Assembly (NCBI RefSeq): GCF_017581925.1
Contig: NZ_JAGEVG010000021.1
Span: 1-64,000 of the forward strand
From: Gelidibacter pelagius
GTDB lineage: Bacteria; Bacteroidota; Bacteroidia; Flavobacteriales; Flavobacteriaceae
Direction: 5' to 3'
DNA length: 64,000 bases
Part shown: piece after piece, positions 28,105 through 36,140 of the stretch
Layout of the letters: the number at the start of each line of letters is the position of its first letter
How positions within the stretch are numbered: the first letter of the stretch is position 1
Notes under the pieces: generated by a model
The model's input: only the letters and a program-made list of their open reading frames with translations
Databases searched by the model: none
Told to the model about the DNA's origin: nothing
Made by a program: the position numbers and the translations under genes

Positions 28105-28728
28105 CTATATGGTAAGGTCTTTATCTTTTTGTAATTCAACTCCTCTTAGAAAAACGATACTTATTACGTATACTAATAAGCCTAATAATATTGTTTGAAA
28201 TCTAAAATTAAACTCATTTTTAATAATAATACTTTCGAACACTAACGTGTTCTTTATCCATAAGTCAGCCGCGTACTGAATCAACTGAGCCACAAATGAC
28301 ATTAATATAATAAACAACGATATCTTCCTAATATACATGCCATTAGCTGTAATAAAATAATTATTGTCTGTTAAATTTTTAAATATTCTACGCAAAAAAT
28401 AGATTATAATTAAATAAATTAAAGAATCAACCATTGCTGCCAACATCCTTAAGTATATGAATTTTTGATCCAGATCCGTAATATGAAGCCTTCCTTTGCC
28501 ATTTGTTAATGAGTAGACATAATTATCACCGTTGTAAATTAATGGTTCCACAAAAGTGATTTTTTTAAAACTAATATTAAAACCTTTTAAATGATTTAAA
28601 TCTATTATATCAATATTATAATACAGTAAAAACCCGATCACTATAATTAGAGCTATTATTACTATTTGCAAATACCAAAAGATATTTAAGATAGTTCTTG
28701 TAAATTTTAATATTTTATAATTCCTCAT
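28105..28728 (-). CDS. DUF2975 membrane protein
   Basis: A 207-residue inner-membrane protein with four predicted spans (about 20-40, 95-115, 130-150, 175-200) and an extracytoplasmic segment at 40-90. Span placement and the C-terminal position of ILLGLLVYVISIVFLRGVEL fit DUF2975, whose members pair with a small XRE regulator, here the next gene. The function of the family is unsettled. The gene begins just downstream of an inverted repeat (see 28745-28779), consistent with autoregulation of the pair. Confidence 0.85.
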   Translation of the reverse strand: MRNYKILKFTRTILNIFWYLQIVIIALIIVIGFLLYYNIDIIDLNHLKGFNISFKKITFVEPLIYNGDNYVYSLTNGKGRLHITDLDQKFIYLRMLAAMVDSLIYLIIIYFLRRIFKNLTDNNYFITANGMYIRKISLFIILMSFVAQLIQYAADLWIKNTLVFESIIIKNEFNFRFQTILLGLLVYVISIVFLRGVELQKDKDLTI

Positions 28729-28744
28729 TTCACTGTTAGTTATG

Positions 28745-28779
28745 GACTAACGTCAATATTACAAAAATAATCATTAGTC
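28745..28779 (-). promoter_or_regulatory. Candidate promoter/operator of the DUF2975-XRE pair
   Basis: An inverted repeat, GACTAA (28745-28750) and TTAGTC (28774-28779), encloses TATTTTTG on the minus strand (28762-28769), which fits the Bacteroidota -7 element TAnnTTTG. The 5' end of the transcript would lie just upstream of the ATG at 28728. A matching -33 TTG was not seen. It is a plausible XRE binding site. Confidence 0.4.
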
Positions 28780-28965
28780 TTTGTATAAACATTTTTAAAA
28801 TCGGAATTCCGAGAAGAACTCCGCGCTTTATTAATAGTTTAACCTGAGTTGCAGGCTTCCTATGAATAATACATTTATCAATTTGAATTTACTAAATTTA
28901 AACTGTTATAATGTATCACCCGAGCAACTACATGTTGGTTAATTCAATAAAATTTTAGTGTAGCA

Positions 28966-29690
28966 CTATTTTGATGTTGTAGACTCTATCGTCCCCTTGT
29001 AATTATGAGGATATTGATCTGTGATCTTCTTGTGGTTTATGGACTGTATGTTTTCAAGTGTATATTTCAGTCAGGCATACGGGTTGACCTCCTGTTTTTT
29101 TACAATTTGCAAAAAAATTATATGCCATTGCCGCCTTTTGGGCCGTATCGTGCGATCCCGCAAAGAGATAGTTCTTTCTGCCAAGAGCAACGAGCCTGAT
29201 CACGTTTTCCACCAGGTTAGTCTATCTGCAAGTTTCCACCTGTTAGATATGCCGTTAGCATGTCCCATCTGGATTGGGAGTATGCCAAGGCTTTGCCTAT
29301 TTGGCTTTTGGGCGGGGTGAGATTGATCTGCAAAAACATCTACTTTCTTTGAGCCTAAGCTCTTTGATCTGCTTTGGATTCAATCCCTGTTCTTTTGCCT
29401 TGCGCTCGACCGCATAGAGTTTTTGTATTTCAACCAACGCATGCTCGCTCCTTGATCTGTCATTATCCAGAGCTCTCTCAAATTCGCGTCTTGTATGTGC
29501 CCAGCAAGCTAAATGTGTTACCTCAGATTTTTTGCCATAGGCATTTTATCCCGCATAACCATCGGTCTGCAGGTACCCCTTGAAGTTTTGTAGAATAGGT
29601 ATGAGAGACCTTTAGCGGCATCCAAAAGACCGAAGACACGGACCAGAGAATCCTAAGGGATGACAAGATGGATTTTTCCAAGGTCGCTCT
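28966..29690 (-). pseudogene. IS66-family transposase (TnpC), C-terminal remnant
   Basis: Reading leftward, one frame gives NFKGYLQTDGYAG, a stop, then NAYGKKSEVTHLACWAHTRR, EFERALDNDRSRSEHAL and LYAVERKAKEQGLNPKQIK. After shifts the end appears: NLVENVIRLVALGRKNYLFA, GSHDTAQKAAMAYNFFANC, and a terminal stretch YTLENIQSINHKK up to a stop at 28966. These are the hallmark words of the IS66 catalytic C-terminal half. The N-terminal half and the tnpA/tnpB accessory genes are absent. At least one stop and two frameshifts make it inactive. Confidence 0.85.
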
Positions 29691-30368
29691 AGAGAAAACG
29701 TGCATAAAAATCATCAAACTACCCACCAGGGGTTGAAAATAGAAAACTGTGCTGGAATTCGGATAATCTTTGTACCTTGATTATACCTTTTGAAATTCAA
29801 AAGCCCGTTTTTAGAGCTTAGGATTCATATTCGGTGTTTTATTTCATTAGACGTACGGCTTATTCGTCTGAATATCAAATAGTTAAAACACAGCCGATTT
29901 TACCTAATTAGGTAATAACTAACCCGTTCAAAATGAGTAACTGCTAACTACAACACCAAAGTTATAATCCGTGCATAGAAACTCAACTTTCCACGCCTGA
30001 AGCACCAGTTTTAATAGTTAGCTCTGCTTGCAATAGATCCAAGAACTTTGAATTTTCTTTTAACTTTTATTCGACTCCATTTACAAAGGAATGAGATGAT
30101 TATTTACCAAAATTCTATTATTCTGATAGAACTCTCACCCCCAAACCTGGCAGCACCAGTTCCTAAGTATAGAACGTTTCTACTACTAAGATAAAAGCAG
30201 TAATTGATATATTCCATTTTATGATTTAAAATCGTCACTTATCTTATGAATATCACTTTTTCATCTTTCATGCCTGGCAAGAACGTATCAAACTTACACA
30301 TCCTAAGAATTTAAATTCAGAATCTCTTGAACGCTTTTCATGTCTTCACTAATTTCTCATCCAAAACC
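29691..30368. other. Geneless stretch with a perfect 16-bp palindrome
   Basis: No gene is supported. The one structured item is TTACCTAATTAGGTAA at 29900-29915, a perfect palindrome with no gene close on either side. It may be a leftover operator or chance. Confidence 0.4.
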
Positions 30369-31007
30369 CTAGCGTATATTTGTGTTGTGGTCACCTTGCA
30401 TACTTTCCAAAAGCATCATAAATGTTAGGGAAGACATCCGGTTGGGTTTACCGTTTATTGTAATCAAAGCGGACCTACCCTGTAGTTTAACCCCACCATC
30501 TTCATCAATTTGCACCCCAGGTAGAAGAGATAGCACGTCGGCGGTTGATATCTGTTTAAACAATGAATCATTTTGTATATTCACCATTATACTGGTTGCG
30601 GTGTGTTCTATATTTTTTGATATCTCCGCTTTAATCATCACTTCATCCAATTGTTGGTTTTGATCTCTAAGTACAATATCTGGCAGTTTAATATCCAATG
30701 TTAAAGAGTATCTTTTTATATACTTTGAATATCCTAAAACGCTTACTTCCAAAATATATTCACCGGAACTTAATTCAATAGAAAACTTTCCATCATCTTC
30801 ACTACTGATAGTTCCAACCTTTTCCTCCGTTTTTAAATTCACAAAAACAATATTTGCATACGATATAGGCTCACCTTTGACGTCAATTATACTGCCATTA
30901 ATCGTGACTTTTTAGCTTATCAATGAAGACTTTACAGTTATTTGCGCATAAGAATGTTGAATCAATAACAAACCCATTGCAAAGAATACTTTACGGATTA
31001 TATTCAT
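30369..31007 (-). pseudogene. TonB-dependent receptor, 5' fragment with internal stop
   Basis: The frame opens at ATG 31007 with a signal peptide (IRKVFFAMGLLLIQHSYAQ), meets an in-frame TAA about 32 codons in, then continues in the same frame. It carries a carboxypeptidase-regulatory-like domain (GEPISYANIVF, DGKFSIELSSGEYILEVSVL) and a plug start (QNQQLDEVMIKAEISKNIEH, DVLSLLPGVQIDEDGGVKLQ). Similarity ends after LESMQGD, where the gene is cut off, so the beta-barrel is gone. The family is the same OMP_b-brl_3 type as the intact gene at 5679-8141, but the copies are not close. Confidence 0.85.
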
Positions 31008-31019
31008 TTAGAAAAAATT

Positions 31020-31059
31020 AATCACAGTGTTTTGGAGAAAATATCAAAACACTGTGATT
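31020..31059 (-). terminator. Intrinsic terminator after the EF-hand pseudogene
   Basis: A perfect 15-bp stem (AATCACAGTGTTTTG at 31020-31034, CAAAACACTGTGATT at 31045-31059) with a 10-base loop. On the minus strand it is followed by AATTTTTTCT, so it ends leftward transcripts just after the EF-hand-like gene. Confidence 0.8.
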
Positions 31060-31077
31060 TATGAAATTTAAAAACTA

Positions 31078-31325
31078 CTATTCAAAAACTATTATTCGAG
31101 CTTCACAAGCCGCTGCCCATTCACCTAGACCAACTGTCCCTCTGGCATCAGTATCGAGTTGTGCAAACATTTGTTCTGTGAGGTCAGGAATTCCTGCTCG
31201 AATTTCTACAAGGGTTAAAAGATCATCCCGTTCACATCAAATGCACTGAAGGAATCTGAACAAGGTCCTGCAAAAGCAGATAACGAAATGATCATTAATG
31301 CACTAGAAACCATCAGTTTTTTCAT
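31078..31325 (-). pseudogene. Small exported EF-hand-like protein, frameshifted
   Basis: The start at ATG 31325 gives a signal peptide (MKKLMVSSALMIISLSAFAG) and then PCSDSFSAFDVNG. A one-base shift near 31250 moves the frame, which continues LLTLVEIRAGIPDLTEQMFA, QLDTDARGTVGLGEWAAACE and ends at 31078. The pieces describe a small secreted protein with two EF-hand-type loops; the first loop is broken by the shift and the second (DTDARGTVGLGE) lacks several calcium-binding acids. The frameshift could be a sequencing error, in which case the gene would be about 80 residues and intact. The strong terminator right behind it fits a real gene. Confidence 0.7.
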
Positions 31326-31452
31326 GATTTAAAATTTAAATTATTATACTTATTTTTATATAAAATCAGTGAGATGTATTACTATCTCAAAACACTCCTC
31401 TGGCTACTGGTTGTGTGTTATCATAAATATAGCCACTTAACTCCTAATAACC

Positions 31453-34263
31453 CTATTTTTTCTCGGGCAGCAAAATAAATTCAGCATAATTGCTCTCATC
31501 AAAATAGGTGTTGGCTGCATCTTTGAAATCTTTGGTGCTCATCTTATTTATTTGAGTTTCGTAATTTAAGATATCGCTATACTCCAAATCGAATTCATAA
31601 GCTTCCTTTAGTTTTGCAACCCAATAACTATTATTGGTCAACCATTCTTTTGTACGTGACAATTCGGCTTCCTTAAGTTTGTGCAAATCTTTTTCTGATG
31701 CACCATCACGTTTTATTATTTCAATTTCTTCGAAAACTTTATTTGTTAACCTTTCTACATTTTCTGGTGCACAAGTAAACTCAATGCTCATGCGGTACCA
31801 GTCATTAGGTCTATTAGCTGCAAAGCCAGAAACTCTAACTCCATACACGCCTGACATTTTCTCGCGAAGTTCTTCCGTGAGTTTAATTTTGAGCAATTTT
31901 GCCAATAAGGTGAGTTGCTCTTTTTGTTCAAGCGTAAAATCCAAGCTGCCCGTAAAATTCATGACCACTTGACTTTTATCACCAATGCCCTTAACAATTG
32001 TATTTTTAATGATGCCTTCTGGACGTCTTAATCCGATGTCGTTCCAAGTACTTTTTTCATTGAGGTTCGATGGAAGACTACCCAAATATTGTGTCGTAAA
32101 AGCTTTAAGTTTTTCTATATCAAAACTCCCCACAAAAACGAAGGTGAAGCCATTGGCTGATGCGAATCTTTCCTTGTAAAAATCAAAGGCAGTTTCCAAA
32201 TCCATACCTGTCTCGACTTGTTCTTCGGTAAGAGGGATGCCTCTTAAATGATTTTGTGTCATGACTTCACTGATCTTTTTTCTGAACACTGCATCCGGAC
32301 TTTTGTCTTGGTCTTTATATAGTGATAAAGAACTTGCCTTATAAGCGTCAAATACATTTTGATCTCTGTTTGGAGCCGTAAAATATAAATAGGTCATTTG
32401 TAACATACGTTCTAAATCGGCAGATGAACTACTTCCTGAGAACAGCTCGTCATAGAAGTTAATGTACGGGGTTACCCTGACGCTCTTACCCATGTTCAAT
32501 TTACCTAAATCGGTATTAGAGATATTATTAATACCACTAGCGCCAATGATATTACCCGCGCTTCTTGCAGAAACATATAATGAATCTGGTGCAACAGAAC
32601 TTCCGCCAGGTCTAAATCCGTTCATTGAAATCATGTCGTTTTGAAAGCCTGTAGGCTTTGCGATAACCGTGACGCCGTTTGCGAATTTCCACATGGTCAT
32701 ATCAATCTTGTCGTTATAAATACTGCTAACAATTTTTCCTGCATGCGGTATCTCTGTCATTAACTTAAGATTCTCAAGAGAATCTACATAAGGCTCCACT
32801 TTCTTCTTCGCGTTTTTATTTAGAAGTTCCAATATCTCTGTTTCGGTTGGCAGCTTCAAATCTTCTTTGTCTATTGCATTTATGACTACGGCAATATTTT
32901 TATCTGTAATCCATTTTTTTGCAAGATTATTGACGTCCTCCACAGTTATGGTTGGCAACATTTCATTGTAGAAATGGTATCTAAAAGTATCACTCGGAAT
33001 AGGTTTATTACCCGTATAGTTATCTATATAACGTTCTACGTACGTACGGGTTGGGATTTTTCCGGTTTCTTTCCTGTATAGGTCTGCGCTATTAAGTAAT
33101 GCCGCTTTATAGCGTTCTAGTTCAGAAGTTTTAAAACCAAAGCGTCTGGCGCGCTCACTTTCAGTCAGTAAAGCTTCAATACCTTCAACTATCTTATCTT
33201 CTTTTAAGATGGCTCGTAAATAATAACTATCTAAAGGACCCAAAAACTTTCCCATACCTGCATTTGCAGATAAAAATGGTGCGTCTGCAGATTTTTCAAC
33301 CTCTGCAAGACGTTGTTTCAGCATTCCTGAATAAAGCAATTGCAAGAGCTGCTCTTTATAATCTTTCAAGGTTTCAACTTCAGTGCCTTGTTTCTTATGA
33401 TAAATGGAAATGCTGACTCCTTGTGCTTCTTTATCTGTAATAATACTTACTGAAGGAGCATCGTTATCTTTGATATCATAATAAATACGCTCTCTCGGAT
33501 TTTTAACAGCTTTTAAGTCCTCAAATATTGTTTTGACTTTTTCTTCTGTTTCAGTAACATCAAAGTCTCCTACTATCACAAGTGCCATTAAATCTGGACG
33601 GTACCAATCTTTATAAAATCTTTTAAGAGCATCATATTCAGAATTCATGATCACATCCAATGTTCCAATAGGAAGCCTTTCCGCATATCTGGAGTTGTTT
33701 GTTAGCACAGGTATGGATTGATAGTACATACGAGTTCTTGCACCACTTCTTGCCCGCAATTCTTCTGCAACAATACCACGTTCGTTATCAATTTCTTCAT
33801 GGGAAAATGTAATGCCGTCTGCCCAATCTCTTAATACTTTTAGACTTTTATCAAAAACATCCGTGTCATTAGTTGGAATCGAGAGCTTGTACACAGTTTC
33901 ATCAAAGCTTGTATGCGCGTTTAGGTCGGCTCCAAACTCAACACCAAGGCTTTGCAAATAATCAATCAGGTCGTTTTTCTCAAAGCTTTTGGTACCATTG
34001 AACGCCATGTGCTCAATAAAGTGTGCAAGGCCAAGTTGGTCCTCATCTTCCAATATCGAACCCACATTCAGAACGAGCCGTAATACTGCTTTGTCAGCAG
34101 GCTTAGGATTGTGTTTGATATAGTAGGTGAGACCGTTGTCCAATTTGCCAGTTTTTATTGTAGGGTCTATTGGAATTTTTTCGCTTAAATCCTTAACCTG
34201 GGCTGTCAGGCTCAAACTAACAATGAGCAAAAATGTTGTTATTATTGTTTTGATGTCTTTCAT
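31453..34263 (-). CDS. M16 family zinc peptidase (insulinase/pitrilysin type), exported
   Basis: A 936-residue, two-repeat M16 peptidase. I start it at ATG 34263 because a signal peptide (TIITTFLLIVSLSLTAQ) follows directly; the frame extends 19 codons upstream without one. The inverted zinc motif H81-F-I-E84-H85 (LGLAHFIEHMAFNGT) and a downstream acidic ligand region (NERGIVAEELRAR) are intact in the N-terminal half. The C-terminal half lacks the motif, as expected for the non-catalytic copy. It follows SusC-SusD on the same strand, separated from SusD by a terminator and a tiny membrane gene. It probably cuts peptides in the periplasm that the SusCD pair brings in. Confidence 0.93.
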   Translation of the reverse strand: MKDIKTIITTFLLIVSLSLTAQVKDLSEKIPIDPTIKTGKLDNGLTYYIKHNPKPADKAVLRLVLNVGSILEDEDQLGLAHFIEHMAFNGTKSFEKNDLIDYLQSLGVEFGADLNAHTSFDETVYKLSIPTNDTDVFDKSLKVLRDWADGITFSHEEIDNERGIVAEELRARSGARTRMYYQSIPVLTNNSRYAERLPIGTLDVIMNSEYDALKRFYKDWYRPDLMALVIVGDFDVTETEEKVKTIFEDLKAVKNPRERIYYDIKDNDAPSVSIITDKEAQGVSISIYHKKQGTEVETLKDYKEQLLQLLYSGMLKQRLAEVEKSADAPFLSANAGMGKFLGPLDSYYLRAILKEDKIVEGIEALLTESERARRFGFKTSELERYKAALLNSADLYRKETGKIPTRTYVERYIDNYTGNKPIPSDTFRYHFYNEMLPTITVEDVNNLAKKWITDKNIAVVINAIDKEDLKLPTETEILELLNKNAKKKVEPYVDSLENLKLMTEIPHAGKIVSSIYNDKIDMTMWKFANGVTVIAKPTGFQNDMISMNGFRPGGSSVAPDSLYVSARSAGNIIGASGINNISNTDLGKLNMGKSVRVTPYINFYDELFSGSSSSADLERMLQMTYLYFTAPNRDQNVFDAYKASSLSLYKDQDKSPDAVFRKKISEVMTQNHLRGIPLTEEQVETGMDLETAFDFYKERFASANGFTFVFVGSFDIEKLKAFTTQYLGSLPSNLNEKSTWNDIGLRRPEGIIKNTIVKGIGDKSQVVMNFTGSLDFTLEQKEQLTLLAKLLKIKLTEELREKMSGVYGVRVSGFAANRPNDWYRMSIEFTCAPENVERLTNKVFEEIEIIKRDGASEKDLHKLKEAELSRTKEWLTNNSYWVAKLKEAYEFDLEYSDILNYETQINKMSTKDFKDAANTYFDESNYAEFILLPEKK

Positions 34264-34491
34264 GATCTTTGTTTTTAAGGAATAATTTAGATAGTGATGC
34301 ACTTGAATTGACGCAGACAAAATTATTCAGGGGAGGTAATCTGATGGAATTATCAGTAGAAAAGAGAGCTTGTATTTTGTTAAACCTTCGATTCGATCTA
34401 TTGGGCTAAATTTATAGGATAGATGTTTCACTGTATTTGGCTTATTTACCTAAGGAACAGCGTAATAAGAGTCATTGTTGACTCAGGTCTA

Positions 34492-34695
34492 TTACTCTAA
34501 AGTATCTCGAATTATCAAATCTTTTTTATAGCGAAAGTAAAATATAGTGCCTAATAATGGAAAGAATAAAACGAGTAGCAACCAAACAATTTTTTGATTT
34601 AACTTTTTAAATTTTGTTTCATAAAAATCCATTAGGGTCCAAATCCAAACCGCAATTGATATTCCTATAAGTATTTGAATAAACATGCTTTGCAT
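34492..34695 (-). CDS. Small PLDc_N-type membrane protein
   Basis: A 67-residue protein with two predicted membrane spans (about 5-22 and 38-55). The order of words, WTLMDFYETKF before VWLLLVLFFPLLGTIFYFRY, matches the phospholipase-D-nuclease N-terminal (PLDc_N) domain found as a stand-alone protein in Bacteroidota. The function is unknown. It lies between SusD and the M16 peptidase on the same strand, with a terminator after SusD, so it is probably transcribed separately from SusD. Confidence 0.8.
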   Translation of the reverse strand: MQSMFIQILIGISIAVWIWTLMDFYETKFKKLNQKIVWLLLVLFFPLLGTIFYFRYKKDLIIRDTLE

Positions 34696-34712
34696 TTTGT
34701 TTTTGGTTTAAA

Positions 34713-34752
34713 AATGGAGCTCCAAACCGTTGATTAAAATTTAAAGCTCCAT
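34713..34752 (-). terminator. Terminator after SusD
   Basis: Inverted repeat AATGGAGCT (34713-34721) and AGCTCCATT (34744-34752) with a 22-base loop. On the minus strand it is followed by TTTTTAAA. It lies 32 bp beyond the SusD stop. Confidence 0.6.
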
Positions 34753-34784
34753 TAAAAAGACTAACTCAAACTAATCAACTGAAC

Positions 34785-36128
34785 TTATTCGTAACCAGGA
34801 TTTTGGTCGGCAAGGGTAATAGAGCCGTTTCCGTTAATTTCCTCTTCCGGAATAGGAAGGATATACTGATTGGAACTTGTAACTGTAGGTTTTAAGGTCA
34901 TTATTTTGTTGAATCGGATGGCGGCAAACCACTCGCTGCCATTTTCGAATGCTAGTTCCCTAGCAATTTCATCAAAAATATCGTCCTTTAGTTCATCAAT
35001 AGTCGTCGCAGTTGTGTTTCCAATACCTGCGCGATTTCTGATGACATTCAATGGTGCACTAGCATCTTCTAAGCTTGCGTTACTAAAAGCCAAGCCTTCT
35101 GCTTTTATCAAGTACATTTCTGCCAAACGCATAAAATAGGTAGGTCTAAAAACTTCTACATTGTTTGTTTTTAAAACGTTAGCACCACTATAGGTAAATG
35201 GTTTTCGAGGATCTGATGTCATTAAAGATGTAAACCAGGAGGTTCCAACACGGCCAGTATAAAATCGCTTTCTATTATTGTCAATATTATCGGAATTTTC
35301 GTCTCTATAAGTCATCAAGATCATTTCAGAAGACTTCAAGCCTTTACTGAATACGTTCTCAAAAGTACTTTCCAAAGATGTAGAACCGCTCATGATCACT
35401 TCGTCAGCCAAAACTGCAGCTTCTGCGTATTTACTTTGATAAAGTAATACTTTGGCCTTTAATGCTTTCGCGGCTGTTTTGGAAGCTCTGTAAGATACTG
35501 TGTAATCAGGAGCGTCAGCAATGGCAATGTCTAAATCAGCTAAAATTTGTGCGTAACTTTCTGCGACGGTACTCCGTGCTTTATCTCTGGTTACGAAATT
35601 TGAAGGCTCTGTTCTTAAAACAATGCCGTACTTACTGCTTTCATCAAAAAATTGACCATAATATCTGAGGGCATCAAATGTTGCCATCGCTCTTAAAAAG
35701 TGGGCTTCACCTATAATTTCTCTCTTATTATTTGGAGAGATCTCTTCATCAGAGAGCTCAGCGGTTAGCACAATAGAATTATTTGCCATATCCATGACCT
35801 TATAAAAACTCAACCAATAGTCTTTGACATAAGAATTGTCATATTTAATGTCATTTATAGAAAATTGGCCGTGAACATTTCCACCTCCAGTTTGACTCAT
35901 CGATCCTGCTAAAGCGCTCGGAATAAGCTCGGTATACATATAGTAAAAAGGATTGGTGCGCGATGTGATAGTAGTGTAAGCACCATTGAGCAAAGCCTTT
36001 GCATCATTTTCGTTTTTTACGACATTTTCAGCCACCAGATTGTTAGGTGGGTCAACATCTACTACATCTGTAAGTTCGCAGGATGTCAAAAAAAACAAGG
36101 TTGTAATATAAATTGCTATTTTTTTCAT
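34785..36128 (-). CDS. SusD/RagB-type nutrient-binding lipoprotein
   Basis: A 447-residue surface lipoprotein (lipobox LFFLTSCE, C17) of the SusD/RagB family, the lid that sits over a SusC channel and binds substrate. It has the N-terminal SusD-like domain (about 20-210) with tetratricopeptide-type helices (REIIGEAHFLRAMATFDALR), and a C-terminal region with the family end (RPTYFMRLAEMYLIKAEGLA, NVIRNRAGIG). It starts 12 bp after the SusC stop, so the two are one unit. The substrate is not readable. The absence of any glycoside hydrolase and the nearby M16 peptidase favour peptides over glycans. Confidence 0.95.
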   Translation of the reverse strand: MKKIAIYITTLFFLTSCELTDVVDVDPPNNLVAENVVKNENDAKALLNGAYTTITSRTNPFYYMYTELIPSALAGSMSQTGGGNVHGQFSINDIKYDNSYVKDYWLSFYKVMDMANNSIVLTAELSDEEISPNNKREIIGEAHFLRAMATFDALRYYGQFFDESSKYGIVLRTEPSNFVTRDKARSTVAESYAQILADLDIAIADAPDYTVSYRASKTAAKALKAKVLLYQSKYAEAAVLADEVIMSGSTSLESTFENVFSKGLKSSEMILMTYRDENSDNIDNNRKRFYTGRVGTSWFTSLMTSDPRKPFTYSGANVLKTNNVEVFRPTYFMRLAEMYLIKAEGLAFSNASLEDASAPLNVIRNRAGIGNTTATTIDELKDDIFDEIARELAFENGSEWFAAIRFNKIMTLKPTVTSSNQYILPIPEEEINGNGSITLADQNPGYE

Positions 36129-36140
36129 AATTTTTATTTT

